Of a stretch of 64,000 nucleotides of DNA, positions 1-12,385 are shown one piece after another. This DNA comes from Girardinichthys multiradiatus (Eukaryota > Chordata > Actinopteri > Cyprinodontiformes > Goodeidae). The position numbers were made by a program, and so were the translations under genes. How positions within the stretch are numbered: the stretch's first letter is position 1; each line of letters begins with the position of its first letter. Under the pieces are notes generated by a model. That model did not search any database. It was not told where the DNA came from and saw only the letters and a program-made list of their open reading frames with translations. Where the stretch lies: positions 9,387,663 to 9,451,662 of the forward strand of contig NC_061811.1 in the NCBI RefSeq assembly GCF_021462225.1, read 5' to 3'.

Positions 1-363
1 CATCGACCAAAATTCAAAACAGATCCATAACTAAAAGCAAAGAAGTGGAATCAGAACCAGAATCTTAGTTAGAGGCTTGTCAGAACCAGACAAGAATAAG
101 AATCAGAACCAGTTGTTGTAACTGAAGACCACAGTCCTGGTAGAGATGTTTGTGTACCAGCAGCAACAATCTGAGTTGCAGAGTTGCTGTTAGTTTGTGA
201 GTCAGAAGGTGAAAAGTTCTGGAGTTTTTGCTCCAACCTCCCCTAAAGCAGTTCAGCTTCCATGAAGGATAGTTGTGAGATGGTTCTCAGTAAGCAAAAA
301 CACAGTGAATCTCCCTGATGAAGCTCTGTTACACAATTTGCAAGTCTGTGGAGAGTTCTTTAC

Positions 364-462
364 CTGGTTGGTCTCATTCAAGCAACACTGTGACCTCAGC
401 AGAATCTTTAGCAGGTTCAGGTTGTTGTAACAAGCCGCCATATGCAGACAGGTATCACCCAC
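364..462 (-). CDS. ankrd6: ankrd6 ankyrin exon, 99 bp
   Basis: Exactly 33 codons, VGDTCLHMAACYNN to NETNQ, with a CTCAG acceptor and a GTAAAG donor. GDTCLH is a distinctive ANKRD6 repeat opening. The next exon (expected to open AGDTALH) is not in 1-363, so the gene continues off the left edge. Confidence 0.88.
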
Positions 463-1441
463 CTGAGACAGAAGTGGTTTAATTATACTAGGACTGCTGG
501 AGATGAGTTTACAGTCAGACACTCTTATCCCACCTTGTTCTTGGTGTTGGGATTCGAAGCTCCGAGCAGCAGGAGCTGAGCAGTCGGAGCGTGTGCGTTC
601 TGACAGGCCAGGTGAAGCGCCGTGTTTCCAGCCTGAAACATTCAGAATAAACATAGACATGAACCCCAGGAGATCATTGCAGCTCCTGCTGAAGGTAGAG
701 ATCAGAAATCACTTCAGAGTTGGTCTGACGGGCTCAGCAGGAATAAGTGAGGATGATTGAGGGGTTTATTTCTGCCTGAACAAACTACTGATGATTGTCA
801 GGTTAATTTAAGAGCAACTGCAGAGTATGGGGATTCTGCTGGCCCAATCAGAGACTCAAATAACTCCATCAGAGCAGAACTGTCGGACTTGATTTATTGA
901 AAACATTAGGACACACTCAGGGTCCAGATGTGAGTCACGGTTGGAAAACTGCTGTCTCAGAGGTATAATTTCTATAAAATCAAAACTAACAGGATGTTTT
1001 CTGAACTTTGCTTAATCCTCAGACTGAAGAGCTGCTCTGATACATTTTCAGGCTTTTATTCCTTCAATATCAGAGACTTTATTGTTCTTTGTTGTGGAGA
1101 CCTCACATCTCCATCCTTGCTGTTGAGAACAACAGCTAAGACGAGTTTCTCCTCTGATTACCTTGTTCTTGACGTGCACGTCAGCTCCGGCCTTAACGAG
1201 CAGTTTGACACACTGTGTGAATCCATGCCAGGACACCTCATGAAGCGCTGTGTTTCCAAGCTCAGAAACACAAAACATTGCAGTCAGAATGAAGGCACGT
1301 GATCTGTAGGACTAAACACTGATTTTCAGAACTTACCGGGTTCTGCAGGTCCACAGCACAGCCTCCAGCTATCAGGGCAGCCATGGTCTCACTGTTCCCC
1401 ACCATGGCACTGCGGTGAAGTGCCGTCTGATGCCCGGAGAC
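364..1441 (-). CDS. ankrd6: ankrd6 (diversin), four internal ankyrin-repeat exons, partial gene
   Basis: Four minus-strand exons (1337-1441, 1162-1260, 534-632, 364-462) read in phase 0. Each is bounded by AG and GT and together they give about 134 residues of tandem ankyrin repeats. Typical repeat signatures are seen: HQTALHRSAMVGNSE, GNTALHEVSWHGF, GNTALHLACQNAH and GDTCLHMAACYNN. The order and wording match, from memory, the ankyrin block of vertebrate ANKRD6, a Dishevelled/Axin-associated scaffold that damps canonical Wnt signalling and supports planar cell polarity at centrosomes and cytoplasm. The remaining 3' exons must lie left of the window. The first exons should lie at higher coordinates, but I did not find them. 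In mammals ANKRD6 is on the same chromosome segment as GABRR2, which supports the call. Which of the two teleost paralogues (a or b) this is cannot be told. Confidence 0.85.
534..632 (-). CDS. ankrd6: ankrd6 ankyrin exon, 99 bp
   Basis: Exactly 33 codons, AGNTALHLACQNAH to NPNTKNK, preceded by TTTCAG and followed by GTGGGA. It is hidden in a longer open frame of another phase, so only the splice-site reading reveals it. LACQN and LLLLGAS match the expected ANKRD6 repeat between the HEVSWHGF and GDTCLH repeats. Confidence 0.87.
1162..1260 (-). CDS. ankrd6: ankrd6 ankyrin exon, 99 bp
   Basis: Exactly 33 codons (LGNTALHEVSWHGF to VHVKNK), with an AG acceptor at 1261-1262 and a GTAATC donor. This is one full ankyrin repeat in one phase-0 exon. 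The HGFTQCVKLLVKAGADV stretch closely resembles ANKRD6. Confidence 0.88.
1337..1441 (-). CDS. ankrd6: ankrd6 ankyrin exon, 105 bp
   Basis: The minus strand shows a pyrimidine-rich acceptor ending in TTCAG, then 35 codons starting VSGHQTALHRSAMVG and ending VDLQNP, then a GTAAGT donor. It encodes one ankyrin repeat with the TALH turn. It is two codons longer than the following exons, as I recall for the matching human exon. Confidence 0.85.
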
Positions 1442-4400
1442 CTGAAGGAGGGAGGGAAGAATGAAACAGACCCTGTTCACCTCACATTTATGCCTGCCTG
1501 CACCATTCAAACAGCAGTCACTGTAAAACATGAACCTGTAGAAACTGGTTAGTATCCTTTGTACCTTCAAATGGATAGCTTCACCATCTTCAGTCCTGCT
1601 GTGGTCTTTCATAACTGATGGATTTTCTACTTCCTGTTGTCACAGAAACAAAATGTTTGAAGTCAGGTGAAATTGTTGTGCACACTGTTCTGGAGCATGT
1701 GCAGCTATTTTTGTTTAATATGTAAGCAACTGGGTTTAAGCCATCTAAATGGAGTCACCTCAGCCAAACTGAGCATGCACACCATGTTCTCCAAGTCTGA
1801 AGATTTACAAGAGTTTCTGCTGCAGAACGCTGCCATTGAGCTTCTCCAACTGTAGAAGGAAAAATGGGAAGTGATCTTTGGGGACCACTTGGTTTGAACA
1901 AACAAGTAGTAGTAAAAGGTGAAGAGTTAAGACATGTTTAAAAGCCCCAGGTATGAGTCTCCGGAACATCATGCTGTAGATTTATGATCTAACAGCTGCA
2001 ACATGAACTGGTAATGTACGTTCTGATTCCGATGTTCAGATCCTTTAATGTTCCTCTTCACATCACAAACAAAGGATTTCAGGTCTGATGGTCAGAATGA
2101 GCCTTTAATCCCCAACATGTCTCCAAGCGGAGCTGTGTTATGCCTAATCCCTCCGTTGTCTCTGTTGTTCTCTGTGTTTAATCATCTCCCTGCGTGAGGC
2201 TGGAGGGTTTTCCATTTTTTATTGTGAGGTAAACGAAACAAACAAGACTAGTAAGAACGGGTGAACAAACAAAAAGACGAGGAAAATGTCTGGAACTATT
2301 ATTGGACTGAGTTCAGAGTGGTCCATTAACTATGAACAGTATGTGTTGACTGATGTGGTAAATAAAATAATCGCAGGTTTTCTCTGAGGTTTTTGATGGA
2401 CTTATCAAATACAGCAATAAGACACAAGGGTAGCGTGTTGTGTTCAGAGTCTTTGACAACATTAGATCTGCTGTTTCAAAAACTCTTTCACTGACTGTAA
2501 GAGCAGTTCAGAAAGTCATAAAATAAGTTATGCTAGTTCAGAATGAACATAAACAAACGTGAAGTTACAAAGCAAACAGAACCACAAATCAAAAGAAAAC
2601 TTTCCTGTCTCCATGATATCAGTGAATGCCTCATCTCTGATTAGCAGCTGAAACTTTAGGATGAAGTTATTCTGATCAGAAAAAGATGCCAAAAAACCAT
2701 TTACACCTACAAGTTAGGTAAAATACACCATTCAGTACAACACTTTCTATTGCATGATTGCAAACCTAGAATATTCATCTGCAACATTATGTTTAAGGAT
2801 GCTGGCTTTAAAAGCTGTTCAGGATTTCCTACTATTTTTATGTCAGTAACCCGTGAAGCTGAAACTACTCATCATCGTAAACAACAGAATAATTCCAAGA
2901 AAGCTGATTCACCTGATCAGGCACAGAGACAGCTGATTCCTTGGCAGGAAAAGGGAGCATCCGTTTTTTAAAACTCCAGCATAGCCGTTGAGGATGTTCG
3001 CTGCTGTTTGTAGCGAGGATCAGGATCAGCTTCTGCAGCAACAGCAGGCGGATCATTTACTAACAGGAAGACGCGTAGAGATCAGGACAGCTGTTCCAGA
3101 GCAGGACAGATTAAAGAAGGAGGGGGGGACCTGCACCAGGGAAACCTTTAAACCTTCAACCGTCTTCAAAAGAGCCTGAGCCTCTAACCACGTAATAGTA
3201 ACTATGGCAAAGGTTTTGTATATTACTCACTTATACACTAAGAATCCCCTGAGGGAACATCGGAAGCTCCTTGTTTGTTCAGTATATGACATCAACAAGC
3301 TGTTAGAAAGGAACCAACCACAGAAATTCCAATGAAGATGTGGAAGGGCTGAACACTTTGAAACCCAACATGTAATCTAAGAGAAATACCTTCTCACTCA
3401 GAGGCTGGATGTAGCTGGAAGCACAGCTGGGGACAGATGTGCTTTAAGGAAATTTATCATCACCAAGAAGACCAACAACATTGTCACCAAGGCAATCATC
3501 ATCAAGCAAGATTATTATTGTCTGTCATTGTCATGTTTATCATAATCTTTGTCATCATCACCATCAACATTATCATTTTACCCAGAGGCACAGCTCCAAG
3601 TTTGGAAGGTAACTGAGCAGAAACTCCCAAATGTCTGTCTCATGGCTGTCTTTTTTTGAGCTTTATTTTGTAAAGCTGTCACTAAATTAAATATGTCTCC
3701 CAAAAGAAACGAAATAAAACTCCTCCATGAACGCCAGCTGTGCGAACAAGGTTTGTGTTGATGTGACTATTCCCAGAGATGTTCTCTGTCAGATTTAATC
3801 TTCTGCACAGCTCCCTCTCAAACTTTTCTGACAGCTGATTTTTCTTTCCGCGTAAAACTAATCCCTCTTTATTCTGCAGACTCTAGCTTTGGATTGAATG
3901 TTTGTCAACAAACTGAAGCTTCACCATGGTCCTTTCCTGGAACCAAGGTCTGTTTGTTCTGGACATATATGTTCCTCTGTATCTGTTAACCAGTACACCT
4001 AGGTTTAACTAAGATAAAACCATGTTGTTCACATCTGCGAGCAGCAAACAGCTGCTAAATATTTTCAGTGCGGATAGTAAAGCGTTTTCTGAGGATGAAA
4101 GAATCATGCTTGAAGAAGAAACTGTTGAGTTTGAAACTTTTAAAAGGTTCAAAGGCAGGTTCTGAGCCAGTTTAGTGTCATAATGCAGGTCTTTAAGGCA
4201 GAGTTCTGATCTGATAGTAAATCCACGCCTATACACTGTTTCAGTTTCTCAGATCTCTTCAGCTCAACTTCACATCAGTCTGGTGGAAAAGTGTCCCAGA
4301 CTGCAGTTCAAAGTGATTTCCTGCTATTTTTGGTCACATGACGGTGGCTTGATCTCCCTGAGTTAGCGTGCACGCCCATGTGCATGCCGTCTCCCACTTT

Positions 4401-5635
4401 CCGGGTCACATTGTGTAATCGCTGCTGCTGCTGTCAGCATTACAATGTGTTACATAAGACAATTTGATGTTCGGGACCATAATCCATCTGTGCTGCCTGA
4501 GTGTTCCCACATCTAGGATTTCCTGCTCATCCTGAGCTCTGCACTTGCCTCCCTCATACAGAGATTTTTCTTGGGGCTGTGGATCAGAGAGGGCGACCTA
4601 ATGGCAGAATGGACTGGCAGGTCCACCTCCTTCCACAGTTAAGATGTTGGACCAGTTCTACTCCTCAACCAAATCCCTTTCTATGTTTGCCTCTCTGTCC
4701 AGAACTAAGTTATATGCAGTTAAATTTTAAATATTCTCCTTTGTTATCAGAGAAATCCCTGCAGGCTTAGGATGATGAAGTGTCTTTTATGTTATCAAGC
4801 TCTGAAAACTGGAGAAGCTGGAAGAGAAATGGTCACGTACAATAATGAAGGGTAGTCCAACTCCAAGTTCAAATTATGATTTTTCTTTTGGGGGGTTATT
4901 TTAATATTAGTTAGTGAAAGGCACTTTAAGGGCACATTCACACTGCTGGGCCAGTCCAGAGAGAGATTGGCCAAGGGTTTGCTTTCACACAGAGATTTTT
5001 ATTCTGTGTAGTTGCAATGGATTGTTTCGGGAACAGTATTGCGCTGATCGGGAAGAAAAAAAGCAAGAAGAAGAAAGTTGGGCTCATCGGGGTTTCTGTT
5101 GCTTCTTTTGGTGTTCAACTGTAGTTGTGCGCCTGCACCTCCTAACTGCTCCACATAGCCCCACGAGACATTTTCTATCTCTTTCATCTTCAAATTCCTG
5201 CTCATGCCATATTTTTCTTCTTCTTCTACTGAAAGGTGTTACTCTTACATCACATCTTATGGTACTTTAAGAACGGCCTGCAATCACACTGCAAGCAACA
5301 CGCTCCAGGGTCCGGATAAACTGTACAGAGACCAGCAGTTGTAACCATGGTATGGCCAGGGTATGATTTTCTGGTCCGTTTCAGGGTGCGGGATGGGCCC
5401 ACACTGGCAAGAACCACTCCAAAAACTGGACTCTGGCATGATAAAAAACATTCCAAAGGTTTTTGGGGTGAAAGCACTGTGAGTCCCTCTTTGTTTTGGT
5501 AAATTGAAAGTAGTATAAAATGTATTGTAACATTTCTCCCTGCAAACAAAGTTTCTCTTTGTCATTCAGGTCTCATTTCGAGTCAGAAATGTTTCTTGTT
5601 TCATTGTAATTTTGTCTTCACTCTTTTGGATTTCA
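1442..5635. other. non-coding stretch, no gene recognised
   Basis: AT-rich DNA upstream of the ankrd6 exons, probably its 5' intron. It contains a low-complexity ATC/CAT-rich patch near 3455-3585. Open frames at 4501-4770 and 4914-5270 have no recognisable domain. I searched the minus strand by eye for more ankyrin exons and found none. Confidence 0.5.
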
Positions 5636-5639
5636 GAAT

Positions 5640-5985
5640 AATGCCATGTGTGTTGCAAACCAACACTGTCTGTCACCCTGGAAACACCATTCTCACTGTA
5701 AAACATGGTGAAGGCAGTGTCATGCTGTGGGGATGATTTTGTTCAACTGGTCAGTTCATGGAAAACGAATGGAGCTAAATACAGGGTAGTCCTGGAAGAA
5801 AACCTGTTAGAGGCTGCAAAAGAATTGAGACTGGGGCGAATGTTCACCTTCCAGCAGGACAACAACCCTAAACATACAGCCAGAGATACACTGGAATGGT
5901 TTAGATCAAAGCTTATTCATTTTCCAAATCCTTTCCAAATGGGCGACATCCATTTTATCATGCTCTTAGTCCAGAAAAGGTGAGT
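5640..5985 (+). mobile_element. Tc1-like transposase remnant
   Basis: The translation contains EENLLEAAKELRLGR followed by FTFQQDNNPKHTARDTLEWF. This is the second catalytic Asp region of Tc1 transposases. It is preceded by the usual HGEGSVMLWG-like stretch (AAACATGGTGAAGGCAGTGT). The N-terminal DNA-binding domain and the DDE glutamate region are absent, so this is a dead internal fragment. Confidence 0.8.
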
Positions 5986-6414
5986 GTCGACTATTAAACC
6001 ACAGAGATTTCGTTTTTCCTTCAGCCTGATTTGATTTAAGTTGCTGATGTTATCTTTATGCACTTATGCTCTATGCATTATAGCTTTAAACTAACACATT
6101 GTCAGGCTTTTATGCTCATTACGTCTTTCTGTATTAGTCAGTTATGTTTAGTCTAGACAGTCACACATATTTCCACATTAGTAAATGTTAATGTGAAGAT
6201 CCCTCCCAAATTTACCCTAAAGATCCAGTTCGACTGAGGATCAATTATCTGAGTTTATTAGAAAGTTTATTTCTGAGCCTTTTTCTGTTTTTACCTCGGT
6301 TTAATGATTATTCCTGTGAAAAATGTATTTACACTGTTTACACTGAAGATTTACGTAAACCTGTGTTACAAATACAGCTGTCAAAAATATATAACTATAT
6401 AAAAAGAAAAGTTC

Positions 6415-7260
6415 AGTATTTTCTGTCACTCATTTCAGAAAGTGAAATTCATATATTATATAGATTGTAGACACAGAGTAAAATATTTCAAGCCTATATT
6501 TATAGTATTTTGAATAGTTATGGCTTACAGATAATGAAAACCCAAAATTAGAATAGTGAAAAAGTTAGTATACTCATAGAAAGTTGAGTGGAAGGAAAAA
6601 GTGTGGTAGGACAAGGTGCACCAGCAGCAGGGAGAACCGCAGCCTTGAGAGGATTTTCAAGCAAAATCCATTCAAGAATTTGGGGGAGCTTCAAAAAGAG
6701 TGGACTGAAGCAGGAGTCAGCGCATCAGGAGCAACTGCATACAGATGAATCCTACACAAAGGCCACAAATTTTGCATGTCATCTGCTGGTGTTGGTCCAC
6801 TGGGTTTCCTGAAGTTCACTTATGCTTGCTTCTGGTGACAAACTTAATTGAGAAACAGATTTCACAACAGGACTTGGTACAAACCCACTCTGCCAAAGGT
6901 TTCAAAAACTGGTTCAGTGACCAAACTGGTCTGACCTGAACCCCATGGAGAATCTATGGAGTACTGTCAAGAGGAAGATGAGAAACACCAGACCCAACAA
7001 TTCAGATGACCGGAAGACTGCCATCAAAGCAACCTGGGGGTCCATTACACCTTAGCAGAACCACAGTCGGATTGTCTCCATGCCACACCGCATGGATGCA
7101 GTAATTCAAGCAAACAGAGCCCCAACCAAGTATTGAGTGCATAGAAATGGACATACTTTTCAGAAACCTGACATTTCTGAAGGTTGCACTTTCTGAAACA
7201 AGAGAGAAACAAATATTGAACTTTTTCAGACTGTTCTATTTTTTGACATTTTGACATTTT
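6415..7260 (+). mobile_element. old Tc1-like remnant related to the 12-kb copy
   Basis: Scattered blocks match the complete element at 12058-13667. They include a TIR-like ATGAAAACCCAAAATT, GGAAGGAAAAAGTGTGG (the basic linker after the HTH), CTGACCTGAACCCCATGGAGAATCTATGG (the DLNPIENLW region) and the end CCAACCAAGTATTGAGTGCAT (PTKY stop). Frames are broken throughout. It is a decayed relative of that family. Confidence 0.8.
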
Positions 7261-7788
7261 GCCACAAAGCTCTGAGACGATAGAATTATATAAAAATAAT
7301 CACACTTCAAGGCCATTGTTTGAAGATGAGCAGAAGGGGAATCAGATCTGCAAACCTAAATCTGAAGACAAAGTTTTAACATTTTTAGAAGAAACACATT
7401 TATACCAGACAGGAACCCTGCAAGCAACTTTTCACTGTTGCTTCATGCTCCTTCAGGAGGAGTGAATGCTGTAAGTCACTGACTCAATGCAATCTGCTGG
7501 GTTTCCTTCAATAGAAAAACTTTTGAACCAATTTGAATAATAAACTGAGCCTGACTGCAAAATTGCCCTTTTATTCAGACCACAGATGTTGTTTAACATG
7601 ATTCACAACAGAAAAAGATGATCTGGACTACGTGGTGTGACATCAGATTGATCTATAGATGTTACTGTGGTCTCACACAGTTATCGTGTCTAAACACATT
7701 TTAATTAATTAACAACAACAAACCCACAGGAACGAGCTGTTTAATTATCCTGCTGCAGGTCCCAACATCTGTTCCAGCATCTGTCTCT

Positions 7789-8223
7789 CTGGACTCAACA
7801 CACCTCATGACACATTCAGAACATATTCAAAACAGCAAGGAGACTTCGGGAGATGTTATGGACCCATTCAGGATGAGGTGGACACATTCAGGACCACACA
7901 GACTCATTCTGAACCGGTCCAAGACCACAAAGACACATTCAGCACCCATTCAATGCCAAACAGGCTCTTTCAGGACCCATTCAGGACCACAGAGGCTATT
8001 TCAGGGCCCTTTCAGAACCATACAGAACCCCTCTGAACCCATTTATGACACATTTAGAACCTATTTAGGACCACATGGACCCATTCAAGACCTCACAGAC
8101 ATATTCAAAACCCTAGCAACCCTTTCAGAACAACACCGAGACATTTATGACCCAAACAGACACATTCAGAACTCATTTAGGATCACATGGACACATTTAG
8201 GACCCATTCAGCATTCAGAACCA
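7789..8223. repeat. degenerate minisatellite, left block
   Basis: Imperfect short repeats built on ACATTCAGGACC and CACAGACACATTCA variants. A 170-codon open frame crosses it only because the repeat lacks stops in one phase. It continues at 8753-9175 after an insertion. Confidence 0.7.
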
Positions 8224-8228
8224 CACAG

Positions 8229-8747
8229 TGTTATGATTTGGGGTTGTTTGGTTTCTGTGTTTTTCTTATATGTTCTCTCAGTTTTTGAATCATGCTTCTG
8301 TTTGTTGTTTTCCTGGTGATGCTTTAGTTTTGTCGTCTTGTTTATGTTTTGTCAAGTTTGGTTTTCGGATCTGGTTATGCTTTTGTTTCATGTTTTTCTA
8401 GTTTCTGTTAGTTTGTGTTCAAGAGTCTCTGTTTTGCTCCAGCCACGTTTTGTTCTGTCTGTCAGTTAAATTTACTCAGATTACCTGCACCAAGTTAATC
8501 TGTCTTCTTGTTTCACCTGTTCACACTCCATTAATACACACCTGTTCTGTCATTCGGGGCGAAACATTTTTCATGCTCAAGTCTTGTTTTCTGATCATGC
8601 CATGCCTGTCTCGCCTGCCCGTTTGTTGTTTTGTTCCTGCCGCCTGCTCTGCGTGAGTTTTTGTTTTTTGTTATTAAATCATTTTTCACTTACCGTCATG
8701 CTGCCTGCTTGTCTGCATTCTGGGGTCCTATTTCGCAAGCCTTAACA
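8229..8747 (+). mobile_element. LTR-like insertion (solo LTR or short non-autonomous retroelement)
   Basis: A 519-bp unit splits the minisatellite. It starts TGTTATG and ends CTTAACA (TG...CA with short inverted ends). It carries ATTAAA at 8673 near its 3' end and is flanked by CACAG and CACAT, a 4-of-5 match for a target duplication. It has no coding capacity. A TIR element of another class remains possible. Confidence 0.55.
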
Positions 8748-8752
8748 CACAT

Positions 8753-9175
8753 ATATTTTTAGGGCCCCAATAACCCCAACAGAACCCAACAAATACATTC
8801 AGGACCCATTCCGGACCACACAGAGACATTTACAACCACAGAGACACATCCAGAACACATTCAGAACAACATATGGATACCACTATTATGGAAATCTACA
8901 TAAGAAGCGTTCATGACCACATTGAAATGTTTAGGACTTATTTACAACCTCAAAGACATGTTCAAAATACATTTGAGACCCATTCATGCAGTCATATTCA
9001 GTACAGAATAAGTTCAACATGGACCCATGGTCACATTCAGGACCAAAAAGGTCCATTTAGAACACATTTAGTGCCAAATCCAGTACCCATCCAGGACCAC
9101 CACAATACACTCAGAACACATTCAAGACATTGAGTTCCACACAGATTCATTCAGGTCACATTCGGACCAACAAAT
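8753..9175. repeat. degenerate minisatellite, right block
   Basis: Same ACATTCAGAACC / CACAGAGACATT motifs as 7789-8223. The two blocks were one array before the 519-bp insertion. Confidence 0.7.
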
Positions 9176-11050
9176 AGAGGTGACCGGTACAAAGAGAAAC
9201 AGATGGAAGTGTTAGCAGGGATAAGTTTTACTTAAATATTACAGTAAAAAAGAAACAAACACAACACAGCAGTAAATGCGGGATGATCCTAAAATACTCT
9301 CTTGTTTAAAATAAAAGTCTCCCAGGTCTTCTTTCAAATATTCTTTCAGTTCATTGAGGTTTTTAAACATGTATGTATTCCCATTTCTTTGAAGGTCACA
9401 CAACCTGAAAACAAGCTTTCTCCATCAGTTCTTCCAAAACAAGCCATTCATTTTTAATCTATTTCTAATTGTCCTGTCATGAACTTTAACATTTAATAAG
9501 CTAACTAAGGCCTGTGGAGTATGATTTGGAGCTGTTGGGTTTTTCTCTTAGCATTGCATGGTCTGATCTCAGGGTCAAAAGAGTCCTTGGAAAATTGGCA
9601 GCTGTCTTATTATTTCATGTTTAAGAAGTGATTGAAGTGTGAAGCTCTGGGGGTCTCTGGTGCTCTTTAAGATGGGACATGATGTAAGAGGGCTGTGAAG
9701 AATCATCCAGATGAATCAGAAATTATTTAAACTCTTGCGTAACAGATTTATCCTAAAGAATCCAACGAGTTCCTTCAGGATCTTTAACCTCCTGCGCAGG
9801 TTTTCTTTTCTTGTTATTTGAGAGAAAAGCTTCTGTTTTAAACCTGTAAACTGAAGGATGATTATTATCAGACTGAGCTACAGGATTAAATTTTGCTCAG
9901 TTTAGTGATCACTCAGTGAGCTGGACCTTGAACGTTTCAGTACATCAATAGATGATCTAAAAAATGTGACAAATTATATGCTTATTGCATTTTAAAGAAG
10001 TTCATACTGTTTTTGAACAACTACAGAGAATACTGTTTCATGTCTTACTGTGAAGCGGAGTGAAATCCGGTTTCTATTTGAACCTATTTGACCTCCAACG
10101 AGGTGAGTTTGTTCTTGTCATCTGTTGGGTCAGCTGAGTGTGAGCTGAGTTTTTCTCCCCTTTTATTCTCACTCTAAGCGGCTGTGGGGTCAGATCTCCA
10201 CGGATCGTTTCTGTTGGTCCGGTGAGCTCAGCTGGACTCTGATTTTCTGTCTGACACATTTTAAGCCAACCCTGGGAGGAAACACTCACCTCGGATTCAT
10301 ATGTAATTATTAAAGACATCATGCTAAAAGGAAAGTGCAGGGTATCCGTTTAACATATAGAAAACATTTAGACATTCAGGTAAAAATAAACATTTTCTTT
10401 GAGATAAACAGAAACTCACTGAGCTCAGATCATGGGTCCTGAAATCAATTTACCATCAGCAGATGCTGCTGAATAAAACCTGTGTCTGGCAGAGGTGGTT
10501 TCTGAACAGTTCTCTCATAGTACGACTAAATGAGCCACACATCTACTAAAGCTGACACTTGTTTGATCTTCATCCATAAACCCTGTGAGAACATGTGTAA
10601 AACAAACTTCTTCTATAGGAACCTATTCTCTTTGAACCTCTGAAAACAATTAACTCGCTGACATGTCGGAGGATGAAGAACAAACAGCTGGTTTCTGCTC
10701 GTGACAAGAAAAGAGAAAAACATTTTGCTTTAAAACCAACTTCAGTTAATTCCTCAGGACGTTCCTTTGAAGGATCTCCAATAAAACAGTTCTTCTAAAT
10801 AAACCATTCAGGACTACGGCACGTCCATCAAATTGTATAGATGTATAGATGTGTGCATCATGTTCACATCAAAGCAGTTTAATCTAGCTGAGGCCTGAGG
10901 GCTGAAATGATAAGAACAAACTGGAACATGTGCAGAACTGGACCTTGTTCAATGTTTTATCTGTTTTCAGAGATTCGGAAAGAGTTCAGCAAGAATTTTG
11001 TCCATGTTCTGCATATTGTTTTGTTGGAGTTTTGCCCTGTTCTTGTGCAT
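9176..11050. other. non-coding, nothing recognised
   Basis: AT-rich sequence with no exon-like frame, domain, TIR or tandem repeat that I can support. The 82-codon minus frame at 10074-10322 shows no family features. Confidence 0.45.
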
Positions 11051-11171
11051 GGTATTCTGATGGTGTTCTGAAGGTGTTCTGAAGGTATTCTGAAGGTGTT
11101 CTGAAGGTATTCTGAAGGTATTCTGAAGGTATTCTGAAGGTGTTCTGAAGGTGTTCTGAAGGTATTCTGCT
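11051..11171. repeat. 11-bp minisatellite, 11 units
   Basis: Eleven head-to-tail copies of GGTRTTCTGAA. Units alternate between GGTATTCTGAA and GGTGTTCTGAA, and the first and last are degenerate. The 11-bp period shifts the frame each unit, so the open minus frame across it is incidental. Confidence 0.93.
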
Positions 11172-12057
11172 GTAGCTCTGCAGGAGGTCTTCAGGTGTCC
11201 TGCATGTGGGAACTATGAAAAATAAGACAGCTAGACCTGGAATTTTAGAACAGTTTGTAATGGCCTGACAGCTTTTCTTTCCTTTGGGAACCAGCTGACA
11301 GTTTGGGAAATATTCCTCATCTAAGACTCGTCTCAGGAGGATCATCACAGTCTTTGTTCTGAACAGAAGTTTTTTGCAGATTGTTGCTGTGACCCAGATC
11401 TGAAAATAGACACTTTCCACTGCAGAAGAAGAATTGTGGTTTTATTTATCGCCATTCTGGTGACTAGGAACGGCACAATACTCTGGATCTCTTTCATTCT
11501 ACAGGTCAGAAGGTGGACGCATCCACGGATCCGTCCAGCTCACTGAGATGTTTGCTGCACTAGAGATGCTACGGGAGGTTTGGAAGATAGAACATCAATA
11601 GTTTTCATGTAAATCTGTTAAATCATCCTGATGTTATTGTGTCCTTACACCACATCTGGATATAAAACCAATCTGATCTTCATCTGGTCCGTTCCAGTCC
11701 AACAGATAAAGGATTACATAAAATCACAATGTATTATAATAATCTATGGTCGTTAAGTTTTGTCCACCAGCTGAAGAGTTAAAATGGAGAAATGCGAACC
11801 TTGAGGCAGAGTTCAGCAACCAAACATACAGTAGATTAAACTGAAGCTTCTGAAGGGTTCTAAGAGAAGATGCAGGAACCATTAATGTAGAACGAACCCA
11901 TTTCACTGATGTAACTTAAAGACATAAAAACAAACCGGTTTCTTATTGGTTTACTGTGAGGATTAGTCTGGCATAACAAGATGGTGTAAGATGATCTTCT
12001 ACAGATGATGTCTGTGAGACTTTCCTGAAAAAGAACAGCCCAACTGTCAGTCATATA

Positions 12058-12257
12058 CAGGTCCTTCTCAAAATATTCGCATATTGTGATAAAGTTAATT
12101 ATTTTCCATAATGTAATGATGAAAATTTAACATTCATATATTTTAGATTCATTGTACACTAACTGAAATATTTCAGGTCTTTTATTGTCTTAATACGGAT
12201 GATTTTGGCATACAGCTCATGAAAACCCAAAATTCCTATCTCACAAAATTAGCATAT
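12058..12257 (+). repeat. copy A left terminal inverted repeat
   Basis: 200 bp, CAGGTCC to TTAGCATAT, reverse complement of 13468-13667 with few mismatches (for example ATTCGC here against ATTAGC). Confidence 0.93.
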
Positions 12258-12385
12258 CATTAAAAGGGTCTCTAAACGAGCTATGAACCTAATCATCTGA
12301 ATCAACGAGTTAACTCTAAACACCTGCAAAAGATTCCTGAGGCCTTTAAAACTCCCAGCCTGGTTCATCACTCAAAACCCCAATC

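Noticed and set aside
2865..3056. Leu-rich minus frame considered as an upstream ankrd6 exon
   Set aside because: No ankyrin TPLH/GH..VV pattern and no fitting splice sites.
7807..8319. 170-codon plus frame rich in His, Thr and Pro
   Set aside because: It lies on the ACATTCAGGACC minisatellite and runs into the LTR-like unit. The open frame follows from the repeat composition.
10986..11420. 144-codon minus frame with repeated RIPSEYLQNTF units
   Set aside because: Product of the 11-bp minisatellite, whose period is not a multiple of three. There are no conserved flanks.
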